A stretch of DNA of 64,000 nt from Streptomyces sp. NBC_00286 (GTDB taxonomy: Bacteria > Actinomycetota > Actinomycetes > Streptomycetales > Streptomycetaceae), in NCBI RefSeq assembly GCF_036173125.1, contig NZ_CP108054.1, positions 8,618,501 through 8,682,500 of the forward strand. Reading direction: 5' to 3'. Below are positions 42,560-53,103 of the stretch, one piece after another. The notes beneath the pieces were generated by a model. The model was not told the origin of the DNA. It saw only the letters and a program-made list of their open reading frames with translations, and searched no databases. The first letter of the stretch is position 1. Every line of letters begins with the position of its first letter. A program made the translations under genes and the position numbers.

Positions 42560-45500
42560 ATGCGCTTTCGCGGGAAGTCCATCCGCCGGAAGATCGTGGC
42601 GCTGCTCATCGTGCCGCTGGTGTCCCTGACCGCGATCTGGGGCTTCGCCACGTTCCTCACCGGGCGCGAGGCAGGTGAGCTGTTCGACGCTTCGTCCGTC
42701 GTGGAGAAGGTCACCTATCCCACCGAGGACACCGTCAGCGTCCTACAGCAGGAACGCCGTCAGACCCTCGTCTATCTCGCCGACCCCCGCGCCTCCGACG
42801 GGCTCGCTGCACTCCGCCGCAGCCGGGCGGCCACCGACGACGCCATCGCCGAGATCCGCAGAAACGCCAAGAACTCCGACGTGCAGGACGCGATGGGAGA
42901 GGACACCGGCGGGCGGCTGACGGCGATGCTGGATTCCCTGGAGGGCGTCGAGTCACTGCGCCGCAGCGTCGAACAGGGCACAGTCACCCGCTCCCAGGCC
43001 CTGGAGCGCTACAACAGCCTCGTCGAGCCCTGCTTCGACGTGCTCTCCAACCTTCATGTGGTCGACGACGTGGAGATGGACAAGCAGGCCCGCGCCCTCG
43101 TCAACGTCGCCCTCGCGCGCGAACTGCTCTCCCGAGAGGACGCCCTGCTCGGCTCGGCGCTGGTCGTCGGCAGGCTCTCCGCCGAGGAGGTCCGCAACAT
43201 CTCCGACCTCGTGGCACAGCGCGAGCTGTTGTACGACACCAACCTGCCGCAGCTCCCCTCCGAGGACCGCGAACGCTACGAGCTGTTCTGGAAGAACGCC
43301 GCGCCCGCCCCACTGCGGGCGGCCGAACAAGCCGTCATCTCCTCCGAGGCCGGCAAGCCCCGTGGCGTCACCGCGAAGAGCTGGGACACCGAAGCCGGCA
43401 ACGTCCTCGACGAGCTGGGCACCCTCAACGACGAGGCGAGCGACCGCTACCAGGACCGTGTCCAGCCGATCGCCGTCGACGTCATCGTCAGGGCGGCCGT
43501 CGCCGGCGTCCTCGGCCTGATCGCTCTCCTGGTCTCGCTCTTCCTGTCCGTACGCATCGGCCGCGGCCTCATCCGCGACCTGCGCGGGCTGCGCCTGGAG
43601 GCCCACGAGGCGTCCGGGGTGCGACTGCCCAGCGTGATGCGCCGGCTGTCCGCGGGCGAACAGGTCGACGTGGAGACCGAGGTGCCGCGCCTGGAGTACG
43701 ACAAGAACGAGATCGGCGAGGTCGGCCAGGCACTCAACACCCTCCAGCGCGCCGCGGTCGAGGCCGCCGTCAAGCAGGCCGAACTGCGCGACGGCGTCTC
43801 CGAGGTCTTTGTGAACCTCGCCCGCCGCAGCCAGGTCCTGCTGCACAAGCAGCTCACCCTGCTCGACAGCATGGAGCGCAGGACCGAGGACACCGACGAA
43901 CTCGCCGACCTCTTCCGACTCGACCACCTGACCACCCGCATGCGCCGCCACGCCGAGGGCCTGGTGATCCTGTCCGGCGCGGCCCCCTCCCGGCAGTGGC
44001 GCAAGCCCATCCAGCTGATGGACGTCGTCCGCGCCGCCGTCGCCGAGGTCGAGGACTACGAACGTATCGAGGTACGCCGACTGCCACGCATGGCCGTCAC
44101 CGGTCCCGCGGTCGCCGACCTCACCCACCTCGTGGCCGAACTCCTGGAGAACGCCACGGTGTTCTCACCACCGCACACCGCGGTCCAGGTGCTCGGCGAA
44201 CGCGTCGCCAACGGCTTCACGCTGGAGATCCACGACCGCGGTCTGGGTATGGCCCCGGAAGCGCTCCTCGACGCCAACCTGCGGCTCGCGGAGACTCCGG
44301 AGTTCGAGCTGTCGGACACCGACCGACTCGGGCTCTTCGTAGTCAGCCGCCTCGCCCAGCGGCAGAACGTACGCGTCTCCTTGCAGCCGTCCCCGTACGG
44401 CGGGACCACCGCCGTGGTGTTCATCCCCGACGCGTTGCTCACGGAGGACGTGCCCGACACCAACGGCGTGGGCTTCCGGCTCGACCGGGCGCTCCAGCCG
44501 AAGGAGAGCGACGACAACCGCAGGGCCGCGCTCTCCCAGGTACCGGTCCAGCTTCCGGGCCTGCCGGCCTCCATTCTGGACGGGCCCATCGAGCTGGAGT
44601 CTCCCGTCGATCTGGACGCCATCGGCGACTTCCCGGCTGGTCTCGATGACGAGGACAGCGAGCGCGGGGGCATCTTCCGCCCGCGTCGCTCCATCGCCGG
44701 GGTGCCCGTGGAGCAGCACCAGCAGGCACGCGAGACCGCTGGGGAGTCGGCTCGCCCGGGCGATGGCGACCATCCCGGCGAACCCGTGCCGCTCCCGCGC
44801 CGCCGGGCCCCCAAGCTCGTCAGCTCCCACGGCCGCCCGGTCACCCAGACGAAGCCGCGGCGCGTGGAGCCGTTGGAACGCGCTGACGCCGAGGAGCAGA
44901 CACAAGGGGCGGAATCGGCCGAGGGGACGTCCGCACGGCCGGGCGCGCCGGCGGAGCTGCCCAAGCGCACGCGAACCACCAATGCTGATCGGCTGCCGTC
45001 ACGTCGGGAAGCGGCGGATCCGCTTCCCCGCCGCCGACGCGAGCCCGAGGCAGCGCCAGACGTCGATACAGCGCCGGCGGGCGGTGGGGCCGGGCCCAGC
45101 GGGACACCGGACCGCGACGCCGCACTCGGCAGAACCTCGGACCGTGACACCGGTCCCTCGGGCAGCACCCGGCCAGCTGGCCGCGGGCTGGAATCCGGAG
45201 GCCGCCGCCTTGAGCCTGGTGATGCGTCCACCCGCGGAGCCGAACGCACCGAAGCCTCGGCCCGAGGCGGTGAGCCCGGTGAAGCCCCGACCCTCCCCAA
45301 GCGGGAGTCGCGTCGCGGCACCGCGACGGGCGGCAGCCGCACCGGCGCCCCGCCCTCAGGCGGCGGCACCGGCCCACTGCCCCGACGCGTACGGCAGGCC
45401 AATCTGGCCCCGCAGTTGAAGGACGGACCCGACCGGCGTGCCGAGCGCGACGCGTCCCGCACCGGGAGCGGCACGGAAGGCACCGAGCGCGACGCCGACC

Positions 45501-45622
45501 AGGTACGCAACCGCATGGCCTCGCTCCAGCGCGGCTGGCAGCGCGGCCGTGAGGAGAACGCCGCGGGCGACGGGGCCCAGGGCGGCACAGCACAAGGAAC
45601 GACTAAGGGGGACGGTCGATGA
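42560..45622 (+). CDS. cvnA: Conservon sensor kinase CvnA (nitrate/nitrite-sensing domain)
   Basis: 1020 residues from ATG 42560 with GGGGGAGG upstream. One membrane helix (about 12-34), a NIT-type extracellular helical sensor (about 40-300, 'VSVLQQERRQTLVYLADP'), a second helix ('AAVAGVLGLIALLVSLFLSV'), HAMP, the 'FRLDHLTTRMRRHAEGLVIL' phospho-acceptor-like region and a HATPase domain ('LVAELLENATVFSPPH', 'IHDRGLGMAP'). The last ~270 residues are disordered, rich in Pro, Arg and Gly. In known conservons CvnA forms a membrane complex with CvnB, C and D, resembling eukaryotic G-protein-coupled receptors. Stop overlaps cvnB (ATGA). Confidence 0.93.
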   Translation: MRFRGKSIRRKIVALLIVPLVSLTAIWGFATFLTGREAGELFDASSVVEKVTYPTEDTVSVLQQERRQTLVYLADPRASDGLAALRRSRAATDDAIAEIRRNAKNSDVQDAMGEDTGGRLTAMLDSLEGVESLRRSVEQGTVTRSQALERYNSLVEPCFDVLSNLHVVDDVEMDKQARALVNVALARELLSREDALLGSALVVGRLSAEEVRNISDLVAQRELLYDTNLPQLPSEDRERYELFWKNAAPAPLRAAEQAVISSEAGKPRGVTAKSWDTEAGNVLDELGTLNDEASDRYQDRVQPIAVDVIVRAAVAGVLGLIALLVSLFLSVRIGRGLIRDLRGLRLEAHEASGVRLPSVMRRLSAGEQVDVETEVPRLEYDKNEIGEVGQALNTLQRAAVEAAVKQAELRDGVSEVFVNLARRSQVLLHKQLTLLDSMERRTEDTDELADLFRLDHLTTRMRRHAEGLVILSGAAPSRQWRKPIQLMDVVRAAVAEVEDYERIEVRRLPRMAVTGPAVADLTHLVAELLENATVFSPPHTAVQVLGERVANGFTLEIHDRGLGMAPEALLDANLRLAETPEFELSDTDRLGLFVVSRLAQRQNVRVSLQPSPYGGTTAVVFIPDALLTEDVPDTNGVGFRLDRALQPKESDDNRRAALSQVPVQLPGLPASILDGPIELESPVDLDAIGDFPAGLDDEDSERGGIFRPRRSIAGVPVEQHQQARETAGESARPGDGDHPGEPVPLPRRRAPKLVSSHGRPVTQTKPRRVEPLERADAEEQTQGAESAEGTSARPGAPAELPKRTRTTNADRLPSRREAADPLPRRRREPEAAPDVDTAPAGGGAGPSGTPDRDAALGRTSDRDTGPSGSTRPAGRGLESGGRRLEPGDASTRGAERTEASARGGEPGEAPTLPKRESRRGTATGGSRTGAPPSGGGTGPLPRRVRQANLAPQLKDGPDRRAERDASRTGSGTEGTERDADQVRNRMASLQRGWQRGREENAAGDGAQGGTAQGTTKGDGR

Positions 45623-46059
45623 CCGCACCGAAGGACGCCGGCCACATCAGGACCAACAAGGTGTCCGGCGAACTCAACTGGCTCCTCGACGACCTCGTGG
45701 ACCGCGTCGCCAGCATCCGCAAGGCACTCGTGCTCTCCAGCGATGGTCTGCCCACCGGCGTCTCCAAGGACCTGACCAGGGAGGACAGCGAGCACCTCGC
45801 CGCCGTGGCCTCCGGATTCCACAGCCTCGCCAAGGGCGTCGGCCGCCACTTCGAGGCGGGCAGCGTCCGGCAGACGATTGTCGAGCTCGACGACGCGTTC
45901 CTGTTCGTCACCGCCGCCGGCGACGGCAGTTGTCTCGCCGTCCTCTCGGACGCCGACTCGGATGTCGGGCAGGTCGCGTACGAGATGACGTTGCTGGTCA
46001 AGAGGGTCGGCGCACATCTGGCACAGGCTCCGCGCACCGATCTGCCCGCAGGCGGGTAG
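45619..46059 (+). CDS. cvnB: Conservon protein CvnB (Roadblock/LC7)
   Basis: 146 residues, starting in the ATGA overlap with cvnA. A single roadblock/LC7 domain is seen: 'ELNWLLDDLVDRVASIRKAL' then 'LSSDGLPTGVS', and 'DDAFLFVTAAGDGSCLAVLS'. Roadblock proteins act as GTPase-regulating or scaffold subunits, comparable to MglB for MglA. In conservons CvnB is thought to control the GTPase CvnD. Here cvnD is displaced 4 kb downstream by an intervening gene. Confidence 0.95.
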   Translation: MTAPKDAGHIRTNKVSGELNWLLDDLVDRVASIRKALVLSSDGLPTGVSKDLTREDSEHLAAVASGFHSLAKGVGRHFEAGSVRQTIVELDDAFLFVTAAGDGSCLAVLSDADSDVGQVAYEMTLLVKRVGAHLAQAPRTDLPAGG

Positions 46060-46068
46060 AGGGATGGC

Positions 46069-46461
46069 ATGAGCGGAGACGGTCAGGGGATGTCCCACTG
46101 GTTCGACGACGAGGCCGGACCGGTGGTCCGTCCGTATGCCATGACACGTGGCCGCACCACCAGCGCGGCCCAGCACCGCCTCGACCTGATCGCGGTCGTC
46201 GTGACGGAACCGCATGCCGACGAGGCGGGGGCCCAGACGCTGTCCCCGGAGCACGAGGACATCGTCGGGCTCTGTCGCGACACCCCGCAGTCGGTCGCCG
46301 AACTCGCTGCCGAACTCGACCTCCCCATCGGAGTGGTACGTGTCCTCATAGGAGATCTCGTGGCTGACGAAATGGTCCATGTGACGCGTCCGGTACCCCC
46401 CGCCGAGCTGCCGGACGAGAGTATTCTGCGCGACGTGATCAGCGGGCTCCGGGCGCTCTGA
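46069..46461 (+). CDS. cvnC: Conservon protein CvnC (DUF742)
   Basis: 130 residues, 9 bases after cvnB. DUF742 is recognised by 'GPVVRPYAMTRGRTTS', 'LDLIAVVVT' and the C-terminal winged-helix-like 'PQSVAELAAELDLPIGVVRV' and 'VHVTRPVPPAELPDESILRD'. The domain resembles a DNA-binding helix-turn-helix, but in conservons it binds the other Cvn proteins. Normally cvnD follows at once; in this locus the next gene is a hydantoinase/oxoprolinase 24 bases on. Confidence 0.95.
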   Translation: MSGDGQGMSHWFDDEAGPVVRPYAMTRGRTTSAAQHRLDLIAVVVTEPHADEAGAQTLSPEHEDIVGLCRDTPQSVAELAAELDLPIGVVRVLIGDLVADEMVHVTRPVPPAELPDESILRDVISGLRAL

Positions 46462-46485
46462 GCAGCGCGGAAGCGGGGAGCAGAA

Positions 46486-49400
46486 GTGACAGGCTGGCAG
46501 TTCTGGGTCGACCGAGGTGGCACGTTCACCGACATCGTCGCGCGTCGCCCCGACGGTCGCCTGCTCACGCACAAGCTCCTCTCCGACAACCCGGCGCGGT
46601 ACGCCGACGCCGCCGTCGCGGGCGTACGGGAACTCCTCCGGGACGACGGCCCCATCGATGCCGTCCGCATGGGCACCACCGTCGCCACGAACGCCCTTCT
46701 GGAGCGCAAGGGCGAGCGCACCCTCCTCGTCGTCACCCGCGGCTTCCGGGACGCGCTGCGCATCGCCTACCAGAACCGTCCGCGGATCTTCGCCCGCGCG
46801 ATCGAGCTGCCCGAGCTGCTCTACGAACGGGTCATCGAGGTCGACGAGCGCATCGCGGCCGACGGAACCGTCCTGCGTGCCCCCGATCTGGACGCCCTCG
46901 CCGGGCCGCTCCAGGAGGCGTACGACGACGGAATCCACGCCCTGGCCGTCGTCTGCATGCACAGCCACCTCCATCCCGCCCATGAGCAGGCCATCGGCGA
47001 GCTGGCCGCACGTATCGGCTTCCCGCAGATCTCGCTGTCCAGCGAGGTCAGCCCGCTGATGAAGCTCGTCCCGCGCGGCGACACGGCCGTCGTCGACGCC
47101 TACCTCTCGCCCGTGCTGCGCCGCTACGTCCAGCATGTCGCCGATGAACTGCGGGGTGTGCGGCTGATGTTCATGCAGTCCAACGGAGGGCTCGCCGAGG
47201 CCGGACAGTTCCGGGGCAAGGACGCCATCCTCTCCGGGCCCGCGGGCGGCATCGTCGGCATGGCGCGGATGTCGCAGCTCGCCGGCTTCGACCGAGTCAT
47301 CGGCTTCGACATGGGCGGCACCTCCACAGACGTCTCGCACTTCGCCGGCGAGTACGAACGCGTCTTCACCACCCAGATCGCCGGCGTACGGCTGCGCGCG
47401 CCGATGCTGGACATCCACACCGTCGCGGCGGGCGGCGGTTCGGTGCTCCACTTCGACGGCTCCCGCTACCGCGTAGGGCCGGACTCTGCGGGCGCGGACC
47501 CGGGGCCCGCTTGCTACCGGAACGGCGGACCGCTCACCGTCACCGACGCCAACGTGGCCCTCGGCCGCATCCAACCGGCCCACTTCCCAAGGGTCTTCGG
47601 CCCGGACGGCGACCAGCCGCTTGACGACGCCCTGGTCCGCGACCGGTTCGCCGCCCTCGCACGCGAGATCCGGGAAACAGCCGACGACGACCGCACTCCC
47701 GAGCAGGTCGCCGAGGGGTACCTGCAGATCGCGGTCGCCAATATCGCCAACGCCGTCAAGCGGATCTCGGTGCAGAAGGGCCATGACGTCACCCGGTACG
47801 CGCTCACCACCTTCGGCGGCGCGGGTGGGCAGCACGCCTGCATGGTCGCCGACTCGCTCGGCATCCGCACCGTCCTCGTGCCACCCATGGCCGGCGTGCT
47901 CTCCGCGCTCGGCATCGGGCTCGCCGACACGACGGCCATGCGCGAACAGTCCGTCGAGGCGCCCCTGGAGGCGTCCTCGATGCCCGGTGTTCTGAAGACC
48001 GCGGACGACCTGGCGGGCGCTGCCCGCGCCGAACTCCTCGCCGAGGACGTCCCCGAGGACCGCATCCGGGTCATCCGCCGGGCCCAGCTGCGCTATGACG
48101 GCACGGACACGGCACTCGTCGTCGAGCTGACCGAGCCCGACACCATGATCCGCACCTTCGAAGACCGCCATCGCGCCACCTACTCCTTCACCCTCGACCG
48201 TCCGGTCGTCGTCGAAGCCCTCTCCGTGGAAGCCACCGGTCTCACCGAACCCCCCGATCTCTCCGCCTTCGCCACCCCTTACTCGGACCCCGGCACCCCG
48301 GAGACCGTCAGCCTCCACACGGGCGGCGCCTGGCGCGACGTACCCCTGCACCGTCGCGAGGAACTGCCCCCCGGCGAAGCCGTCACCGGCCCCGCGATCA
48401 TCACCGAGACCAGCGCGACGACCGTCGTCGACGACGGCTGGCAGGCGGCCATGACCGACGACGGGCATCTGATCATGGAACGCGTGGCGGTCACGGAGAG
48501 TTCCGATCTCGGCACGGAAGCCGACCCTGTTCTCCTCGAGGTTTTCAACAACCTCTTCATGTCGATCGCCGAGCAGATGGGTGCCCGCCTGGAGTCCACC
48601 GCCCAGTCGGTCAACATCAAGGAGCGCCTCGACTTCTCCTGCGCGCTCTTCGACCCCGAAGGCAATCTGGTCGCCAACGCCCCCCATATTCCTGTGCACT
48701 TGGGGTCAATGGGCACCAGCGTCAAGGAGGTCATCCGCCGCCGGGACTCAGGGATGCGCCCCGGGGACGCGTACGCCGTCAACGATCCGTACCACGGCGG
48801 CACCCACCTCCCCGACGTCACGGTGGTCACTCCGGTCTTCGACACGGACGGTGACCGGATTCTCTTCTACGTCGCGTCCCGCGGCCACCACGCCGAGATC
48901 GGCGGTATCGCCCCCGGCTCGATGCCCGCGAACAGCCGCGCCATCGAGGAGGAGGGCATCCTTTTCGACAACTGGCTCCTCGTGGAAGGCGGCCGACTCC
49001 GCGAGGCGGAGACACTGCGGCTGCTCACTGAAGCGCCCTACCCCTCACGGAACCCGAAGACCAACCTCGCCGACCTGCGAGCCCAGATCGCCGCCAACCA
49101 GAAGGGCGTCGACGAAGTCGCCCGCATGATCGAGAACTTCGGCCTCGACGTCGTCCAGGCGTACATGAAGCACGTCCAGGACAATGCCGAGGAATCCGTA
49201 CGCCGGGTTATCGACGCCCTTGAAGACGGCGAGTTCACCTACGAGGCCGACTCCGGCGCCGTCATCCGGGTGCGCATCTCCGTAGACCGCGAAAAACGCT
49301 CCGCCACCGTCGACTTCACCGGTACGTCGCCGCAGCTCGACACCAACTTCAACGCACCCTTCTCCGTGGTCAACGCCGCCGTCCTGTACGTCTTCCGCAC

Positions 49401-50112
49401 CCTGGTCGCCGACGACATCCCGCTCAACGACGGCTGTCTGCGCCCCCTGGACATCATCGTGCCCTCCGGCTCGATGCTCGCCCCCGAACCCCCTGCCGCC
49501 GTGGTCGCCGGCAACGTCGAGACCTCGCAGGCCATCACAGGAGCCCTCTACGGAGCCCTCGGAGTGCAGGCGGAGGGCTCCGGCACCATGAACAACGTCA
49601 CCTTCGGCAATGAACGCCACCAGTACTACGAGACCGTGGCCTCCGGCTCCGGCGCCGGTGACGGTTTCCACGGCGCATCCGTCGTCCAGACCCACATGAC
49701 CAACTCGCGGCTCACGGACCCCGAGGTGCTGGAGTGGCGACTGCCCGTCCAGCTCGACGAGTTCGCCGTACGACGCGGCAGCGGTGGAGCCGGACGATGG
49801 CGCGGCGGGGACGGCGCCGTACGCCGCATCCGGTTCCACGAGCCCATGACCGTCTCCACGCTCTCCCAGCACCGTAGGGTCCCGCCCTACGGCATGGCGG
49901 GCGGCGAGCCCGGAGCACTGGGCGCCAACCGCGTGGAACGCGCGGACGGCACGGTCACCGAACTCGGCGGAAGCGACGCGGCGGACGTCGGCCCCGGCGA
50001 CGTACTGGTCATCGAAACACCTGGAGGCGGCGGATACGGTCCACCCCCCGCCCCATCCCCGTACGACACCACTGAAGCAGGAGAAAAGATCGATGATCTT
50101 CGGGCGTTCTGA
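46486..50112 (+). CDS. Hydantoinase / 5-oxoprolinase family protein (HyuA-HyuB fusion) inside the conservon
   Basis: 1208 residues from GTG 46486. The protein joins a hydantoinase A half (about 1-660, '[18 protein letters not shown]' with the ATP-binding glycines, '[13 protein letters not shown]' about 275) to a hydantoinase B half (about 675-1195, '[18 protein letters not shown]', '[19 protein letters not shown]'). This is the length and order of 5-oxoprolinase, which uses ATP to open 5-oxo-L-proline to glutamate; N-methylhydantoinases share the fold, so the substrate is open. It lies 24 bases after cvnC and overlaps cvnD by 20 bases, so it is embedded in the conservon operon. Confidence 0.9.
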   Translation: MTGWQFWVDRGGTFTDIVARRPDGRLLTHKLLSDNPARYADAAVAGVRELLRDDGPIDAVRMGTTVATNALLERKGERTLLVVTRGFRDALRIAYQNRPRIFARAIELPELLYERVIEVDERIAADGTVLRAPDLDALAGPLQEAYDDGIHALAVVCMHSHLHPAHEQAIGELAARIGFPQISLSSEVSPLMKLVPRGDTAVVDAYLSPVLRRYVQHVADELRGVRLMFMQSNGGLAEAGQFRGKDAILSGPAGGIVGMARMSQLAGFDRVIGFDMGGTSTDVSHFAGEYERVFTTQIAGVRLRAPMLDIHTVAAGGGSVLHFDGSRYRVGPDSAGADPGPACYRNGGPLTVTDANVALGRIQPAHFPRVFGPDGDQPLDDALVRDRFAALAREIRETADDDRTPEQVAEGYLQIAVANIANAVKRISVQKGHDVTRYALTTFGGAGGQHACMVADSLGIRTVLVPPMAGVLSALGIGLADTTAMREQSVEAPLEASSMPGVLKTADDLAGAARAELLAEDVPEDRIRVIRRAQLRYDGTDTALVVELTEPDTMIRTFEDRHRATYSFTLDRPVVVEALSVEATGLTEPPDLSAFATPYSDPGTPETVSLHTGGAWRDVPLHRREELPPGEAVTGPAIITETSATTVVDDGWQAAMTDDGHLIMERVAVTESSDLGTEADPVLLEVFNNLFMSIAEQMGARLESTAQSVNIKERLDFSCALFDPEGNLVANAPHIPVHLGSMGTSVKEVIRRRDSGMRPGDAYAVNDPYHGGTHLPDVTVVTPVFDTDGDRILFYVASRGHHAEIGGIAPGSMPANSRAIEEEGILFDNWLLVEGGRLREAETLRLLTEAPYPSRNPKTNLADLRAQIAANQKGVDEVARMIENFGLDVVQAYMKHVQDNAEESVRRVIDALEDGEFTYEADSGAVIRVRISVDREKRSATVDFTGTSPQLDTNFNAPFSVVNAAVLYVFRTLVADDIPLNDGCLRPLDIIVPSGSMLAPEPPAAVVAGNVETSQAITGALYGALGVQAEGSGTMNNVTFGNERHQYYETVASGSGAGDGFHGASVVQTHMTNSRLTDPEVLEWRLPVQLDEFAVRRGSGGAGRWRGGDGAVRRIRFHEPMTVSTLSQHRRVPPYGMAGGEPGALGANRVERADGTVTELGGSDAADVGPGDVLVIETPGGGGYGPPPAPSPYDTTEAGEKIDDLRAF

Positions 50113-50698
50113 GCGCGGCAAGGCCCCAGTCGAGCCCGTCACGCTCAAGATCCTGGTGGCGGGCGGCTTCGGCGTGGGCAAGACGACGATGGTCGGCGCG
50201 GTCAGCGAGATCAAGCCGTTGCGGACCGAGGAAGTACTCACCGAAGCCGGCCGCCCCGTCGACGACACCAGCGGCGTGGAGGGCAAGAACACCACCACGG
50301 TCGCCATGGACTTCGGCCGCATCACACTCCGCGAGGACCTGGTCCTGTACCTCTTCGGGACACCCGGACAGGACCGCTTCTGGTTCCTGTGGGACGAGCT
50401 CTCCACCGGCGCCCTGGGGGCCGTCGTACTCGCCGACACCCGCCGCCTGGAGGACTGCTTCGCCGCGGTCGACTACTTCGAGCGGCGCTCCATCCCCTTC
50501 GTGGTGGGCGTCAACTGCTTCGAGGGCGCCGCCCGTTATCCCACAGAAGATGTCCGCCAGGCCCTCGACCTCGACCCCGAGGTGCCCGTCGTGCTGTGCG
50601 ACGCGCGCGACCGGGAGTCCGTCAAGGAGGTCCTCATCGGCGTCGTCCAGCACGCGATGGCGTACGCGGCCGAGCGCCGCCAGACCGTCACCACCTGA
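50093..50698 (+). CDS. cvnD: Conservon GTPase CvnD (MglA/Ras-like)
   Basis: 201 residues from ATG 50093, GGAG about 12 bases upstream within the end of the preceding gene (20-base overlap). G1 '[14 protein letters not shown]' (about 24-32), switch region '[11 protein letters not shown]', G3-like '[14 protein letters not shown]', and 'VVGVNCFE' in place of G4 NKxD, as normal for CvnD, and 'CDARDRESV'. It is the small GTPase of the conservon, in a complex with CvnA-C at the membrane. Convergent with glpK; a strong terminator follows. Confidence 0.95.
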   Translation: MIFGRSERGKAPVEPVTLKILVAGGFGVGKTTMVGAVSEIKPLRTEEVLTEAGRPVDDTSGVEGKNTTTVAMDFGRITLREDLVLYLFGTPGQDRFWFLWDELSTGALGAVVLADTRRLEDCFAAVDYFERRSIPFVVGVNCFEGAARYPTEDVRQALDLDPEVPVVLCDARDRESVKEVLIGVVQHAMAYAAERRQTVTT

Positions 50699-50724
50699 AG
50701 CCCCGAGCCCAGCCTGCCACGCGT

Positions 50725-50760
50725 ACGGCCCGTACCCCCGCCGACCGGGGTACGGGCCGT
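50725..50760 (+). terminator. Terminator of the conservon operon
   Basis: Perfect 14-base arms ACGGCCCGTACCCC / GGGGTACGGGCCGT with an 8-base loop, 27 bases after the cvnD stop and between convergent genes. Confidence 0.85.
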
Positions 50761-50785
50761 GGCCTTCAGGCGCGACACGCGTGAC

Positions 50786-50838
50786 GCACGCGCGCGTGCA
50801 CCGCGAAAACGAGGCACGCGCGCGTGCACCGCGACAAC
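50786..50838. repeat. Duplicated palindrome next to glpK stop
   Basis: A 25-base unit starting GCACGCGCGCGTGC occurs at 50786-50810 and 50814-50838 with one change. Each begins with the perfect 14-base palindrome GCACGCGCGCGTGC. The second copy ends 5 bases from the glpK stop codon, so it may serve as the glpK terminator. Confidence 0.7.
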
Positions 50839-50843
50839 AAGCG

Positions 50844-52355
50844 CTAGCTGGGACCGTCCTCGTGCCAGCCGAAGCTCTTCTCCACCGCCTTGCGCCAGTT
50901 GTGGTACTCGCGGTCGCGCACCGCGTCCTCCATCGACGGGGTCCACTCGACGTCCTTCGCCCAGTGCGACTTCAGCTCGTCGAGGTCGTTCCACACACCG
51001 GTGGCGAGGCCCGCCGCGTAAGCGGCGCCCAGGCAGGTCGTCTCGGAGACCTTCGGACGGATCACCGGTACCCCGAGCACATCCGCCTGGTGCTGCATCA
51101 GCAGGTTGTTCTTGGTCATGCCGCCGTCCACCTTCAGGGTCGTGATGTGCACCCCGGAGTCCTGGAACATGGCGTCGACGACCTCCCGGGTCTGCCAGCT
51201 CGTCGCTTCGAGCACCGCGCGCGCGAGGTGCCCCTTCGTGACGTACCGCGTGAGACCGGTGACGACTCCGCGCGCGTCGGAGCGCCAGTAGGGCGCGAAC
51301 AGGCCGGAGAAAGCGGGCACGATGTACGCCCCGCCGTTGTCGTCGACGCTCGCCGCCAGCGTCTCGATCTCGTCCGCCGTACGGATGATGCCGAGCTGGT
51401 CGCGGAACCACTGCACCAGGGCGCCGGTGATCGCGATCGACCCCTCCAGGCAGTACACGGGCGCCTCGGAGCCGATTTTGTAGCCCATGGTGGTGAGCAG
51501 CCCGCTCTTCGAAGGAACCGGCCGGTTCCCGGTGTTGAGCAGCAGGAAGCTGCCGGTGCCGTAGGTGTTCTTGGCCGTGCCCACGTCGTAGCAGGCCTGC
51601 CCGAAGACCGCCGCCTGCTGATCCCCGAGCGCCGAGGCGACCGGCACCCCGCCGAGTTGGCCCACGGCAGTCCCGTACACCTCGGAGGAGGACTTGATCT
51701 CCGGGAGCATCGCTTCGGGGACGTTCATCGCGGAGAGGATGGATGCGTCCCACTGGAGGGTCTCGAGGTTCATCAGCATGGTGCGCCCGGCGTTGGTCAC
51801 GTCGGTGACGTGACGGCCGCCGTCCGTGCCGCCGGTGAGGTTCCAGATCAGCCAGGAGTCGATCGTGCCGAAGGCGATCTCGCCCCGCTCGGCGCGCGTT
51901 CGCAGCCCCGGCACGTTGTCCAGCAGCCAGGCCGCCTTCGGCCCGGAGAAGTAACTGGCCAGCGGCAGGCCGGTCTGCTCGCGGAAACGGTCCTGCCCGT
52001 CCGAGCCGCCCAGCTCGTTGCAGAGCGCCGAGGTACGGGTGTCCTGCCAGACGATCGCGTTGTGCACGGGCTTGCCCGTGGCGCGGTCCCAAAGGACCGT
52101 CGTCTCCCGCTGGTTGGTGATCCCCAGCGCGCTGAGCTGGTCGGCGCGGAGCCCGGCCTTCGCGATCGCCCCGGCCACCACGGCCTGCACCTTCGACCAG
52201 ATCTCGGTGGCGTCGTGCTCCACCCAGCCCGGCTTCGGGAAGATCTGACGGTGCTCGCGCTGGTCGACGGCGACGATCGCGCCGTCCTGGTTGAAGATGA
52301 TGCAGCGGCTCGAGGTGGTGCCCTGGTCGATTGCGGCGACGAACTTGTCTGTCAT
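50844..52355 (-). CDS. glpK: Glycerol kinase
   Basis: 503 residues from ATG 52355 with AAGGGGAC upstream. FGGY-kinase hallmarks are complete: '[19 protein letters not shown]' at the N-terminus, '[20 protein letters not shown]', '[20 protein letters not shown]' and '[20 protein letters not shown]'. It phosphorylates glycerol to glycerol 3-phosphate with ATP. It lies 22 bases downstream of glpF on the same strand, forming an uptake-and-trapping pair. No glpD and no IclR-type GylR regulator is nearby, so this differs from the gyl operon of S. coelicolor and may be a second copy. Confidence 0.97.
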   Translation of the reverse strand: MTDKFVAAIDQGTTSSRCIIFNQDGAIVAVDQREHRQIFPKPGWVEHDATEIWSKVQAVVAGAIAKAGLRADQLSALGITNQRETTVLWDRATGKPVHNAIVWQDTRTSALCNELGGSDGQDRFREQTGLPLASYFSGPKAAWLLDNVPGLRTRAERGEIAFGTIDSWLIWNLTGGTDGGRHVTDVTNAGRTMLMNLETLQWDASILSAMNVPEAMLPEIKSSSEVYGTAVGQLGGVPVASALGDQQAAVFGQACYDVGTAKNTYGTGSFLLLNTGNRPVPSKSGLLTTMGYKIGSEAPVYCLEGSIAITGALVQWFRDQLGIIRTADEIETLAASVDDNGGAYIVPAFSGLFAPYWRSDARGVVTGLTRYVTKGHLARAVLEATSWQTREVVDAMFQDSGVHITTLKVDGGMTKNNLLMQHQADVLGVPVIRPKVSETTCLGAAYAAGLATGVWNDLDELKSHWAKDVEWTPSMEDAVRDREYHNWRKAVEKSFGWHEDGPS

Positions 52356-52377
52356 GACGTCCCCTTCGTCGGATTCT

Positions 52378-53103
52378 TCAGAAGGCCACGTTGAAAATGA
52401 GCCCCGAAAGTGCCCCGCCGATCAGCGGCCCCACCACCGGGATCCACGCGTAACCCCAGTCAGAGGTGCCCTTGTTGGGTATCGGGAGTAGGGCGTGGGT
52501 GATGCGCGGCCCCAGGTCACGGGCCGGATTGATGGCGTATCCGGTGGGACCGCCGAGCGACAGGCCGATGCCGACCACCAGGAAGGAGACGATCAGAATC
52601 GCGGTGCCGGACTCGCCGAGACCCTTGGTCAGGCCGAAGGCCAGGATCGGCAGGACCAGAGCGATGGTGGCGATGATCTCCGTGATGAGGTTCGCCACGG
52701 GATTGCGGATCGCGGGTGCCGTGGAGAAGATCCCGAGCGTCGGTTGCGCCTTCTTCTCCTCGGCGTTGGCCTGGAACTGCGCGAGGTAGACCAGCCAGCA
52801 CAGGACCGCGCCGAGCATCGCGCCGACCATCTGCCCGGCGACGTAGAGGTGGACTTTGTCCCAGTTCCCGGTGTCGATCGCGATGCCGAGTGTCACCGCC
52901 GGGTTGAGGTGCCCGCCGGACAGCGGTGCCGCGGTGTACGCCCCGGCCATCACACCGAAGCCCCAGCCGAACGCGATGACGACCCAGCCCGCGTCCTTCG
53001 CTTTGGAGTCGTTCAGTACGACCGCGGCGACGACTCCGGCGCCGAACAGAATCAGGATCGCTGTGCCGATGATCTCACCGACGAAGATGTCTCCATTGCT
53101 CAT
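52378..53103 (-). CDS. glpF: Glycerol uptake facilitator (aquaglyceroporin)
   Basis: 241 residues from ATG 53103 with AGGAG upstream. Six membrane helices and two half-helices with NPA boxes: '[18 protein letters not shown]' and '[14 protein letters not shown]'. The Asp after NPAR marks a glycerol facilitator rather than a strict water channel. It carries glycerol across the membrane by diffusion, and GlpK downstream traps it. A shorter first loop and the hydrophilic stretch '[13 protein letters not shown]' between helices 3 and 4 are typical of actinobacterial members. Confidence 0.95.
   Translation of the reverse strand: MSNGDIFVGEIIGTAILILFGAGVVAAVVLNDSKAKDAGWVVIAFGWGFGVMAGAYTAAPLSGGHLNPAVTLGIAIDTGNWDKVHLYVAGQMVGAMLGAVLCWLVYLAQFQANAEEKKAQPTLGIFSTAPAIRNPVANLITEIIATIALVLPILAFGLTKGLGESGTAILIVSFLVVGIGLSLGGPTGYAINPARDLGPRITHALLPIPNKGTSDWGYAWIPVVGPLIGGALSGLIFNVAF

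Noticed and set aside
44056..48699. A 1547-codon open frame on the minus strand across cvnA-cvnC and the oxoprolinase gene
   Set aside because: Spans several well-identified genes on the other strand and shows no domain; a product of third-position GC bias.
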